64,000 nt of DNA from Dreissena polymorpha (Eukaryota; Mollusca; Bivalvia; Myida; Dreissenidae): the NCBI RefSeq assembly GCF_020536995.1, contig NC_068364.1, positions 46,217,981 through 46,281,980 of the forward strand. The letters are read 5' to 3'. A model generated the notes under the pieces. It saw only the letters and a program-made list of their open reading frames with translations, was not told the origin of the DNA and made no database searches. Shown here piece after piece: positions 23,855 through 34,989 of the stretch (the stretch's first letter is position 1; each line of letters starts with the position of its first letter). A program made the position numbers and the translations under genes.

Positions 23855-24172
23855 ATGAAGAAATACTAAGATTGAAGCATTTATTTGATAATAAATACGA
23901 AATAATAACTGAATGCCACATCTGGAAGGGGGCGTACGTACACTCCAAGCGTCTATGGTGTTCTGCGGTGTAGTTTCCGCGGCAAAAGGCTAAGGCTTAA
24001 AGCTCACCATTCACTATATTATCTTGAAAATAAACATGCCATGTCATCAAAAATGCATGTGTCACATTCATGCCACAGTAAACTTTGTGTCAACATCAAG
24101 CACTTAAGTTATGGGCCTCAAAGCATTAACAAAAGGATAATATGTGCTCATGAAGGTTCCCTATGCACTTGA
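23855..24172 (+). pseudogene. His-Cys-box endonuclease exon, copy 3, frameshifted
   Basis: Homologous to copy 1. A 4-base duplication (GTAC, giving GCGTACGTACACTCC near 23935) shifts the frame before the nuclease motif. The motif itself reads VSHSCHSKLC, with Leu to Ser next to the catalytic His. Unit 6 has the same 4-base insertion. Upstream, AACAGATGAAGAAATACTA keeps the acceptor-like junction. Confidence 0.75.
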
Positions 24173-24196
24173 AAATGTTTCCAAGCTGTGTCTTGT

Positions 24197-24446
24197 TTAC
24201 AATGATGTTCTCATAGTCAGATATATTTGCCCACTGTTTCCAATTGTAGCACTTTGATTTTCAGACTGTGGCACTGTTTGACGTGGTCGCAGTTTAAAAG
24301 GGAGAACGAGTGGACCCCGAGAACGGTTACACTCATGCAAGACATCGTTAGCCACAGAATCACCCAATCGCACGACACTTTCCAGGTCAGGGTCTGAATT
24401 CAACGGAATAGAATCTTGAACTTGTTTCTCTGCACAGGGCACATGC
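24197..24446 (-). CDS. Conserved minus-strand ORF in unit 3 (unknown)
   Basis: Nearly identical in translation to the unit 1 ORF (81 codons, with a few substitutions such as Ala for Val in PCAEK). It again follows TTTCTGCAG on the minus strand. With unit 1 this is one of two full-length copies; units 2, 4, 5 and 6 carry length variants that change the C-terminal frame. Confidence 0.33.
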
Positions 24447-25344
24447 CTGCAGAAACTTTATAGTTTGGAAATACTCCTTTTTTGAAAAGTACACCTTTGT
24501 TTTTCCTAGCGTGATTATTTTTTTAACTGCGCTGTGATTTTTTATGGAGTGATCTCATTTTGAATGGTATTTTAATGAATGAATATCAATATTTGGTGCA
24601 TGTATTATGTAATCATATGGGAATATACATCTGTAAGACTGATTGATAGTGTCAATAATCATTTTAAACATTTGACATATAACTTGTGTGCTTCTCTACT
24701 AAATAGAGTCAAATGTTGTGAATAGGAACACTATTTTTTGGATTATTTCTGTTCTGGTTGTTTCCCTTGAATTGTGTGAAATTTTGGAATTACTATAAAA
24801 TGCAAACAAAACACAGGATACAGTTCAGAAATGTTGCATTTAATTCATTAAACATTATATTTCAATATAACAAAAGCTTTTTGTTTTATTATGCATATAT
24901 TAAAAAACTTAATAGCAAAACGCAAAATTTTAAAATTATATATATCATACGAAAATTGATACATGTATTCCACAAAAGTGTTGCGGTAACAAATCGAACA
25001 TAATTTTGCATATATCTTTTAACTGCTATGGTTTAGATTATGGAAGACAAAGGGAGGTAATAATGTTAATACCATTGCTAATTTTAGGAATATTTCACGT
25101 GTGATGGTTTCGCACTGGAAAACAATGTTTAAACTCATATTTGTGTAATAGCATCTACATTTGCTCATTTTCTGAGCTTGAATACTAAAATAAGGAAGAT
25201 AAGTCTGCAGTTTGGTAGAAAAAGTTGGTAAAAATAGGAAAATTATGCAAAATAGTGGTTTGTAACATGCCGCAAACATAAATTCTTTTTTCTTCTTATT
25301 TGAAGTCATTATGGCAACATATTTCTTCATGTGACACCGAACAG

Positions 25345-25658
25345 ATGAAGAAAGACTAAGATTGAAGCATTTATTTGATAATAAATACGAAATAATAACT
25401 GAATGCCACATCTGGAAGGGGGCATACACTCCAAGCGTCTATGGTGTTCTGCGATGTAGTTTCCGCGGCAAAAGGCTAAGGTTTGAAGCTCACCATGCAC
25501 TATATTTTCTTGAAAATAAACATGCCATGTCATCAAAAATGCATGTGTCACATTTATGCCACAGTAAACTTTGTGTCAACATCAAGCACTTAAGTTATGG
25601 GCCTCAAAGCATTAACAAAAGGAAAATATGTGCTCATGAAGGTTCCCAATGCACTTGA
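25345..25658 (+). CDS. His-Cys-box endonuclease exon, copy 4, open
   Basis: The second open copy. From the Leu codon at 25362 the 98-residue frame keeps CHIWKGAYTPSVYGV, VSHLCHSKLCVNIKHL and SINKRKIC, so catalytic His, three zinc ligands of the central site, Asn and the C-x6-C pair are all present. It differs from copy 1 at a handful of residues (for example RFEAHHALYFLE and GSQCT). The preceding junction reads CACCGAACAG rather than CACCTAACAG. It ends at the same TGA. Two open copies among six, both keeping every predicted catalytic residue, is suggestive of past constraint but could also be chance given young duplications. Confidence 0.73.
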
Positions 25659-25702
25659 AAATGTTTCCAAGCTGTGTCTTGTTTACAATGATGTTCTCAT
25701 AG

Positions 25703-25927
25703 TCAGATATATTTGCCCACTGTTTCCAATTGTAGCACTTTGATTTTCAGACTGTGGTACTGTTTGACGTAGTCGCAGTTTAAAAGGAAGAAGAGTGGAC
25801 CCCGAGAACGGTTACACGCATGCAAGACATCGTTAGCCACAGAATCACACAATCGCACGACACTTTCCAGGTCAGGGTCTGAATTCAAGGGAATAGAATC
25901 TTGAACTTGTTTCTCTACACAGGGCAC
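25703..25927 (-). pseudogene. Minus-strand ORF of unit 4, altered C-terminus
   Basis: Starts like the unit 1 ORF but changes frame after RSRGPLFF because of a length difference at GGAAGAAGAGTGG, which unit 6 shares. This supports a common origin for the tails of units 4 and 6. Confidence 0.4.
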
Positions 25928-26396
25928 ATGCCTGCAGAAACTTTATAGTTTGGAAATACTCCTTTTTTGAAAAGTACACCTTTGTTTTTCCTAGCGTGAT
26001 TGTTTTTATAACTGTGCTGTGATTTCTTATGGAGTGATCTCATTTTGAATGGTATTTTAATGAATGAATATCAATATTTGGTGCATGTATTATGTAATCA
26101 TATGGGAATATACATCTGTAAGACTGATTGATAGTGTCAATAATCATTTTAAACATTTGACATATAACTTGTGTGCTTCTCTACTAAATAGAGTCAAATG
26201 TTGTGAATAGGAACACTATTTTTTGGATTATTTCTGTTCTTGTTGTTTCCCTTGAATTGTGTGAAATTTTGGAATTACTATAAAATGCAAACAAAACACA
26301 GGATACAGTTCAGAAATGTTGCATTTAATTCATTAAACATTATATTTCAATATAACAAAAGCTTTTTGTTTTATTATGCATATATTAAAAAACTTA

Positions 26397-27048
26397 AGGT
26401 GGCAGTGGATATATCAGTGAAAGGGGGGTCCATGAAAATTACATATCTTTAGGGTAGGTGTTACCTATGGTCTTTAAAAATCAATTAGGTATTGATAAGA
26501 TGTATTTCTTGAGTTAGGTTGTAGAAAGAATGTCTCAAAATTTTGGAAAAAAACATTAAAACTAGCCTGAGCTCCCTAGCAAGGAAATTTTGAATCTTCA
26601 AAAAGGAGGTTTTCACTTTTGTCGGAAGTCAATATTTCACGCTGCAGAAACAGAACAAAACTTTGAAGGTAAATTGTGAAAAATCTTAACGTATGGAAGA
26701 CACTTTTCTAGGTAAATAAACAAAGCACAGGGATGAAATTAATGAGTAATGTTGCCAAAACTAGGATTGCATTCTGTTTGAATGTTCTGTGCATGCCATG
26801 AAATGGGTCAAATTTCTCAATTTTTCATTAAAAATGAGGTGGGTGGGGGAATGATCAAGGGCCATAGTTTCACAAGTGAAGAAGCCAGCCTTGTCTTTGG
26901 TTGTATTTTCAATGTATATTGCCTATGTTATGACACTGACACAAAAAGGCTGTCTTGTGTCACTTTCTGTTTTGATGCAATGGATTTGACTGTTTGCGGC
27001 CTTTCGGAACTCGAAATTTGGTCAAAAATATATCCCCTGCCTCCTTAA
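26397..27048. repeat. Spacer module 2 (long form)
   Basis: About 650 bp from AGGTGGCAGTGGATATATCA to CCCTGCCTCCTTAA. It includes GGGTAGGTGTTACCTATGG, AGGAGGTTTTCACTTTTGTC and the 88-codon frame ending at 27048. It is close to identical to the module at 30023-30672. No promoter or RNA gene was recognised. It might supply the upstream exon or promoter of the endonuclease gene, but nothing in it proves this. Confidence 0.7.
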
Positions 27049-27480
27049 TAGCAAAACGCAAAATTTTAAAATGGTGTATATGATACGAAAATTGATACAT
27101 GTATTCCACAAATTTGTTGCGGTAACAAATCAAACATAATTTTGCATATATCTTTTAACCGCTATGGTTTAGATTATGGAAAACAAAGGAAGGTAATAAT
27201 GTTAAAACCATTGCTAATTTTAGGAAAATTTCACGTGTGCTGGTTTCGCACTGGAAAACAATGTTTAAACTCATATTTGTGAAATAGCATATACATTTGC
27301 ACATTTTCTGAGCTTGAATACTAAAATAAGCAAGATAAGTCTGCAGTTTTGTAGAAAAAACTGGTAAAAATATAAAAATTATGCAAAATAGTGGTTTGTA
27401 ACATGCCACAAACATAAATTCTTTTTTCTTCTTATTTGAAGTCATTATGGCAACATATTTCTTCATGTGACACCTAACAG

Positions 27481-27793
27481 ATGAAGAAAGACTAAGATTG
27501 AAGTATTTATTTGATAATAAATACAAAATAATAACTGAATGCCACATCTGGAAGGGGGTGTACACTCCAAGCCCTATGGTGTTCTGCGGTGTAGTTTCCG
27601 CGGCAAAAGGCTAAGGCTTAAAGCTCATTATGCACTATATTATCTTGAAAATAAACATGCCATATCATCAAAAATGCATGTGTCACATTTATGCCACAGT
27701 AAACTTTGTGTCAACATCAAGCACTTAAGTTATGGGCCTCAAAGCATTAACAAAAGGAAAATATGTGCTCATGAAGGTTCCCTATGCACTTGA
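27481..27793 (+). pseudogene. His-Cys-box endonuclease exon, copy 5, frameshifted
   Basis: Shares with copy 2 a one-base deletion in the AAGC(C/G)CTATGG region near 27572. Downstream VSHLCHSKLCVNIKHLSYGP and SINKRKIC are intact. Copy 5 also carries Y for H in AHYALYYLE and I for M in HAISSK. Confidence 0.75.
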
Positions 27794-28966
27794 AAATGTT
27801 TCCAAGCTGTGTCTTGTTTACAATGATGTTCTCATAGTCAGATATATTTCCCACTGTTTCCAATTGTAGCACTTTGATTTTCAGACTGTGGTACTGTTTG
27901 AAGTGGTCGCAGTTTAAAAGGGAGAACGAGTGGACCCCGAGAACGGTTACACGCATTCAAGACATCGTTAGCCACAGAATCACCCAATCGCACGACACTT
28001 TCCAGGTCAGGGTCTGAATTCAAGGGAATAGAATCTTGAACTTGTTTCTCTATACCGGGCACATGCCTGCAGAAACTTTATAGTTTGGAAATACTCCGTT
28101 TTTGAAAAGTACACCTTTGTTTTTCCTAGCGTTATTGTTTTTATAACTGTGCTGTGATTTCTTATGGAGTGATCTCATTTTAAATGGTATTTTAATGAAT
28201 GAATATCAATATTTGGTGCATGTATTATGTAATCATATGGGAAAATAGATCTGTTAGACTGATTGATAGTGTCAATAATCATTTTAAACATTTGACATAT
28301 AACTTGTGTGCTTCTCTACTAAATAGAGTCAAATGTTGTGAATAGGAACACTATTTTTTGGATTATTTCTGTTCTGGTTGTTTCCCTTGAATTGTGTGAA
28401 ATTTTGGAATTACTATAAAATGCAAACAAAACACAGGATACAGTTCAGAAATGTTGCATTTAATTCATTAAACATTATATTTCAATATATCAAAAGCTTT
28501 TTGTTTTATTATGCATATATTAAAAAACTTAATAGCAAAACGCAAAATTTTAAAATTGTGTATATCATACGAAAATTGATACATGTATTCCACAATTGTG
28601 TTGCTGTAACAATTCGAACATAATTTTGCATTTATCTTTTAACCGCTATGGTTTAGATTATGGAAAACAAAGGGAGGTAATAATGTTAAAACCATTGCTA
28701 ATTTTAAGAAAATTTCACGTGTGCTGGTTTTTCGCACTGGAAAACAATGTTTAAACTCATATTTGTGTAATAGCATCTACATTGGCACATTTTCTGAGCT
28801 TGAATACTGAAATAAGGAAGATAAGTCTGCAGTTTTGTAGAAAAAGTTGGTAAAAATAGGAAAATTATGCAAAATAGTGGTTTGTAACATGCCGCAAACA
28901 TAAATTCTTTTTTCTTCTTATTTGAAGTCATTATGGCAACATATTTCTTCATGTGACACCTAACAG

Positions 28967-29284
28967 ATGAAGAAAAACTAAGATTGAAGCATTTATTTGA
29001 TAATAAATACGAAATAATAACTGAATGCCACATCTGGAAGGGGGCGTACGTACACTCCAAGCGTCTATGGTGTTCTGCGATGTAGTTTCCGCGGCAAAAG
29101 GCTAAGGCTTAAAGCTCACCATGCACTATATTATCTTGAAAATAAACATGCCATGTCATCAAAAATGCATGTGTCACATTCTTGCCACAGTAAACTTTGT
29201 GTCAACATCAAGCACTTAAGTTATGGGCCTCAAAGCATTAACAAAAGGAAAATATGTGCTCATGAAGGTTCCCAATGCACTTGA
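28967..29284 (+). pseudogene. His-Cys-box endonuclease exon, copy 6, frameshifted
   Basis: Carries the same GTAC insertion as copy 3 and the same Leu-to-Ser codon next to the catalytic His. The later part (CTGCGATGTAG, CCCAATGCACTTG) matches copy 4 instead, so the unit is a mosaic of a U3-like front and a U4-like tail. Confidence 0.75.
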
Positions 29285-30022
29285 AAATGTTTCAAAGCTG
29301 TGTCTTGTTTACAATGATGTTCTCATAGTCAGATATATTTGCCCACTGTTTCCAATTGTAGCACTTTGATTTTCAGACTGTGGTACTGTTTGACGTAGTC
29401 GCAGTTTAAAAGGAAGAAGAGTGGACCCCGAGAACGGTTACACGCATGCAAGACATCGTTAGCCACAGAATCACACAATCGCACGACACTTTCCAGGTCA
29501 GGGTCTGAATTCAAGGGAATAGAATCTTGAACTTGTTTCTCTACACAGGGCACATGCCTGCAGAAACTTTATAGTTTGGAAATACTCCTTTTTTGAAAAG
29601 TACACCTTTGTTTTTCCTAGCGTGATTGTTTTTATAACTGTGCTGTGATTTCTTATGGAGTGATCTCATTTTGAATGGTATTTTAATGAATGAATATCAA
29701 TATTTGGTGCATGTATTATGTAATCATATGGGAATATACATCTGTAAGACTGATTGATAGTGTCAATAATCATTTTAAACATTTGACATATAACTTGTGT
29801 GCTTCTCTACTAAATAGAGTCAAATGTTGTGAATAGGAACACTATTTTTTGGATTATTTCTGTTCTTGTTGTTTCCCTTGAATTGTGTGAAATTTTGGAA
29901 TTACTATAAAATGCAAACAAAACACAGGATACAGTTCAGAAATGTTGCATTTAATTCATTAAACATTATATTTCAATATAACAAAAGCTTTTTGTTTTAT
30001 TATGCATATATTAAAAAACTTA

Positions 30023-30672
30023 AGGTGGCAGTGGATATATCAGTGAAAGGGGGGTCCATGAAAATTACATATCTTTAGGGTAGGTGTTACCTATGGTCTT
30101 TAAAAATCAATTAGGTATTGATAAGATGTATTTCTTGAGTTAGGTTGTAGAAAGAATGTCTCAAAATTTTGGAAAAAAACATTAAAACTAGCCTGAGCTC
30201 CCTAGCAAGGAAATTTTGAATCTTCAAAAAGGAGGTTTTCACTTTTGTCGGAAGTCAATATTTCACGCTGCAGAAACAGAACAAAACTTTGAAGGTAAAT
30301 TGTGGAAAATCTAAACGTATGGGAGACACTTTTCTAGGTAAATAAACAAAGCACAGGGATGAAATTAATGAGTAATGTAGCCAAAAATAGGATTGCATTC
30401 TGTTTGAGTGTTCTGTGCATGCCATGAAATGGGTCAAATTTCTCATTTTTTCATTAAAAATGAGGTTGGTGGGGGGAAAGATCAAGGGCCATAGTTTCAC
30501 AAGTGAAGAAGCCAGCCTTGTCTTTGGTTGTATTTTCAATGTATATTGCCTATGTTATGACACTGACACAAAAAGGCTGTCTTGTGTCACTTTCTGTTTT
30601 GATGCAATGGATTTGACTGTTTGCGGCCTTTCGGAACTCGAAATTTGGTCAAAAATATATCCCCTGCCCCCT
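30023..30672. repeat. Spacer module 3 (long form), array end
   Basis: Follows unit 6 and matches module 2 closely, with small differences such as GTGGAAAATCTAAACG for GTGAAAAATCTTAACG. The match ends at CCCTGCCCCCTT, after which unique sequence (TGTTGATTTGATTC) begins, defining the right edge of the array. Confidence 0.75.
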
Positions 30673-31030
30673 TTGTTGATTTGATTCTAGTGTTAAATGT
30701 TTATAACTCTATGATCTCTGTTTATCAGAGAAAACGTCAATGCAGTATCTCTTTTGAAATAATACACACAATACAGACATCAGATTTTCTAGCAATATTC
30801 AGTATTTAGGAACAGTTGATTTTAGACCATGACTACAGAAAAAATTTAGAATTATATGTTATAGTAAAAACAGTTTTATTTGGATTATATTGTTAATCAC
30901 CTGTGAAATGAAAACAAATACAATACTATCATAAAAAGGTACAAGAAGGAACGAGAACATTTGAGTCAAATCAGTCTATTCAAGGTTTAAGAGCTCGTGT
31001 ATTTTTGGACACTATTAACTAACTCAGCAG
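30673..31030. other. AT-rich DNA, nothing recognised
   Basis: No supported feature between the array and the decayed multi-copy gene. Confidence 0.45.
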
Positions 31031-31034
31031 TTGG

Positions 31035-33600
31035 TTGTTATATAATCTCAAATATCCGCTCCAAAGAACACACGCTTGGTCCCCTTGGTGGCTAAGGACG
31101 ATGGTCTGCATCCCAGTTTATGGACCATCTGCCAGGAAGATAACACATCACAAAACGGGGCGTGTGAGGGTAAAGAGAGCTGCTGCGCTAAGAAATGATA
31201 GTGTTCCAAACCGCATCAAACGTTTGGATGACAAGACGGATGATCACAATGGTATGTTTTCTTACTACAATACCAATAAGTGTTATACATCGTGCACACA
31301 TTCAGGCAAGCTGAAGGCTATTGAGGAAAATATCTGAAGAACAAATGGAGTGTGAGACAATGGGGCGTCTACAAGTTTTGGTTTCAGAAAATCTCTTTTC
31401 CGTAGCATTTTACCATGTTCACCCCTAGCTGTCCGAAAGATCCCTGTAGCCAATTGTATAAATCTGGATAAATCTTAGCCAGCGGATAACTATTGGTTAT
31501 CTTCAATTTTATGATAAGATAACCAAAAGTTATCCGCTGGATAAGAGTTATCCAGATTTATACAATTGGCTGCAGAACTCTGCTTTGTTTAATATGTGGT
31601 ATGACAGTACTGACATTGAGGAGCTTCTACATCCTGGTTGAGAGACCATAAGAGTACAAAGCTACACTGCCTATTCCAGATGCTTGTGTACATCATTTAT
31701 GCTGCCCTTGTGGCATTTTAAGATGCCACAGTGAATAAGCCTCTTTTCAAATCCCCCATTATGCAATACAGGAATAAGCCGTACACATCCAATTCTGTTG
31801 ACAAAGCTACCATGCCAAGAGCTATCTGCCCATATCAAGCCAATAGTTAGAACAGCCTTATCACAAGATATGTTGCTGCATCCTGAAACTAAGCAGGCTA
31901 CGTTGCTCGATACACAAACTGCCCGGAATGTAGCCACAAAGCGTGAATTCACTATAAGTGTACGCGCAATGGTTCAGAAATAGAAAATCCTCATATTTGG
32001 GCCGCCGTTCATATGCTTGTTTCTTCTGCTGTGGTGCCGATGATGCGTGTTGGCTTCCAACCTGTTATACCAAGACCCATCAATGAGCGTGCTACAGTCA
32101 GACATTGCCTCACTAATTTTCAGAGTGTGCAAAGACAGTTAAATCAGGAATCGCTGGCAATATGGTGTGATGAGGGTGTTTTTGCTCTTGTAGCAGACAT
32201 AAACCTACATGAGACGAACAAGTTCCGCGACCACTTTCTTTGTATGGGCTCGTTCCATTGAACCCGTGTTCTGCTTAGATGCCAGGGAAAACTTTTGCGA
32301 GGCTCTGGCTTAGATGACGCATTGATCGAATGTGGGGTGTTTAAACCAGGTTTGATAGAGACATTGTTAAACGGCAGTCTTCATGTACGGGCCCCAACTG
32401 GTATGCTGATAGTGAAGGACTTAATTCATAAACTGGAGTGGCAAGCTTTTTGGACACTTAAGGACAATGCTACATACCCAGTCCTGGAGCACATGAAGGA
32501 ACAGTAAAATATGCTTGTTTCCAATGAACGCTGTCCATACGATATTAACGGGCAGATGGAACAATTACATCAATACTTTTTTGAGTTTCAGAAAAAATGT
32601 GAGGCTTAGTCTGAGCTTTGCCTATTCTTTGGTATTTGGTTGCAGTTGGTCTCCATCGTCAAAAATGCGGTAGTCTCTGACAGAGAAAAAAAACTGGAGT
32701 CTGCATGTAGCTACCATTGAAGATTCCATGCAAATATTTGCCGAATATGACTGCATTAACTACTCGCGTTACGGATCATAGTACCTTGAACAAATACAGG
32801 TAATGCAGTTCACACATCCTGAGCTTTATCGGCGCTTTTCCATCGGTCAATAGGTTGTTAGAGACCGCGTTTTGCCGTGTTGCAGGTGATATTAAGGTTG
32901 AACAGACTATTCAGAGAGATTCAATGAGTCCAGGAGGTCACTATGTTGTAGGAGAGACACGCAATGCTGGTGCAGTAGCATAATTTGAGCTTTTGTTTCT
33001 TGAGATAAGGTCCATCACCAGCCTCCTTAATCTTCTTACCACCAACAAGCCTATGGATCACACAGAATGTCATCTTCAGCATTCGCTGATCGCCACTCGT
33101 CGTCTCTCGTTTAACCAAAATATAGAAATATTGTTGGACTATGTGCTCGAACGTCGGAACCCATACACAGTGACGGTTAGTGGTCCCGTTCCACTATACA
33201 ATTTTCTGACAAAACTGGCTGTTGACAAAGAGGATGCTGTGCGGCTTCTCAAATGTTTTGAAAATGGTGAACGTGTTTACCGCGCATACAAGCAGGAGGC
33301 AGAGCCAAGAAAAGAAAGCAAAAAAAATCAGTTCCACCATTTCAAAGAGAAAGCTTCCCAAGTTCACTGACCATCTTTTACAGTCAGTTTTGACATCAAA
33401 AGCTATTCTTTAGGAACGGAAAACCCCGTCATCCAAAGATATGGCGGATGCACTGAGGAGCATGGCCATTGCATAGGAACGAGGCTTGTCCCTCAAGCAG
33501 ATATTATCTTATGATTTGATTTTTTCATCTCCATTATTTGATGGTGACCTCCCAGCCCATTTCAATAAGTCAAAATGCATTCCCGTCAAATTATAATCAA
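31035..33600 (+). pseudogene. Decayed copy of a multi-copy invertebrate protein family (function unknown)
   Basis: Successive plus-strand open pieces carry words I recognise from a large family found in many copies in mollusc and cnidarian genomes. In order: a Cys-containing N-terminal piece (31035-31337), a WYDSTDIEELLHPG region near 31610, a central piece with GSGLDDALIECGVFKPGLIE (32013-32507), NYSRYGS near 32758, SPGGHYVVGETRNAG near 32930, HLQHSLIATRRLSFNQN and LLDYVLERRNPYTVTV (32993-33370), and SPLFDGDLPAHFNKSK near 33530. Pieces lie in more than one frame with several interruptions, so this copy is not functional. The family's high copy number suggests spread with a mobile element, but I see no transposase or terminal repeats. 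The family name and role are not known to me. Confidence 0.65.
31448..31571. mobile_element. 124-bp palindromic MITE
   Basis: AGCCAATTGTATAAATCTGG at the left is the exact reverse complement of CCAGATTTATACAATTGGCT at the right. The arms continue inward through AGCGGATAACT / AGTTATCCGCT and GGTTATCTT / AAGATAACC to a centre near 31510. It sits inside the decayed family copy and so inserted into it. A target-site duplication is not obvious. Confidence 0.85.
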
Positions 33601-34340
33601 AATACAAAATGTAATCTTAAATGTTTTAAATGTACTAATGTCAAGATTTGATACTTTCTATCATCTTTAATTTTTCTTTAAACCATGTCACAAATCGACT
33701 CAAATACAGAGAGACTTTACAATAAAAAGCGTTATCTACACTTCTGTTTTTCAAAGTTGAAAGTGTTGTAGCCGTTTATGTACCGATATGCTTTGTACGT
33801 AGAATAATCGTGCCTATTCCTTTATCAGAGTGTCTTTTTAAGCGCAATTTATCATCTTAAATAGCCACAAATAAATAAAAAAACAACACCTATAAAACAG
33901 ATCCAATTTCCACCCATTGTTCATTTGCAAACAAAAACAAACCAGGATAACAAACATAAAACCTTTTCAACAATGATTTTTTGTAAAATACCATACCAGA
34001 TTTTATTTATTGACTTATGTCGTAAATGTTCATAAATGCCACACAAGTGTATATGTTCTTTTCGCAAAACATGAACATTGAGTCAATTTTATAAATTGTA
34101 TAGTATACTTTTCAATTTTAAACACTTAAATCGCACATGATTATGCGAATAATTACATATTAACCATTGTTTCGCTTGAATGCAAAGGTTTTTAAGTTAT
34201 ATCTTTTGTAACGTATATTTATCATTTTCTTACGTGCGTATTTGTAAAATGTGGAATTCACTTTATATATTTTTGTTTTATATCTATAAAAAGCGTCGAA
34301 ATATATGTCATTTAAAATGATGAATTCGTTTATGATTATA
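33601..34340. other. AT-rich DNA, nothing recognised
   Basis: No supported feature was seen in this stretch. Confidence 0.45.
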
Positions 34341-34344
34341 AGGG

Positions 34345-34598
34345 AGAATAACGGTGAAGTTGATGATGATGAAAAATTTGATGATGATAATGATGATTAT
34401 GGTGATGATGATGATTGCGGTGTTGATGATGCTGATTATGTCGGTAATGATGATGATGATGATGATAATGATGATGTTTCCATGATGATGATAAAGATCA
34501 TAATGAAGATTGAAATGAAGGTGATGATGATGATTTTGATGGTGATGATGTTGATGATGATGATGGTGATGATGATGATTATGATGATGATGATGATA

Positions 34599-34660
<62 letters not shown>

Positions 34661-34685
34661 AATGATGATGATGATGATGATGATT

Positions 34686-34720
<35 letters not shown>

Positions 34721-34800
34721 AAAGACGATGACGAGGTTGAAGATTGCGATGACGACGATGATGACAACAATGATTATGATTATGATGATGGTTATGATGT
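34345..34800. repeat. Long (GAT)n microsatellite
   Basis: About 450 bp of imperfect GAT repeats, most regular at 34560-34720. Its translations (poly-Met, poly-Ile, poly-Asp) create spurious ORFs on both strands (34305-34883, 34436-34900). It ends in a purine-rich GGAGGAG tract with nine Gs at 34860. Confidence 0.97.
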
Positions 34801-34989
34801 TGGTGAGACTGATGAAAGGAGATGGAGTAGCGGAGGAGAATGAGGAGGAGGAGGGAGCAGGGGGGGGGGAGAAGGAGGAGTAGGAGCGAACAAAGTGCAC
34901 CAGATGAATGTCAACTAAAATATTTGATCGTACTGTAGAACTTTATGTTTCACTTTAAAGCAATGCTTTTCACACCCGAAGGCCAGTCA

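Larger units (their letters stand above)
19979..30672 (+). repeat. Tandem array: six ~1.49-kb endonuclease units plus spacer modules
   Basis: Units begin at TAGCAAAACGCAAAATTTTA (20181, 21939, 24913, 27049, 28533; variant at 23422) and end at AAAAAACTTA/G. Unit lengths are about 1483-1491 bp. A second module containing AAGATCAAGGGCCATAGTTT (or a one-base variant) follows units 1, 4 and 6, and a partial copy leads the array. The modules are about 268 bp after unit 1 (internal deletion) and about 650 bp after units 4 and 6. Layout is therefore partial module, U1, module, U2, U3, U4, module, U5, U6, module. Every unit carries a His-Cys-box endonuclease exon on the plus strand and a separate conserved minus-strand ORF. 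U2 shares variants with U5, and U3 with U6, giving a 5,110-bp higher-order period. Confidence 0.93.

Noticed and set aside
34305-34900. ORFs of 192 and 154 codons across the GAT repeat
   Set aside because: They are translations of a trinucleotide microsatellite (poly-Met, poly-Ile) on both strands with no non-repeat domain.
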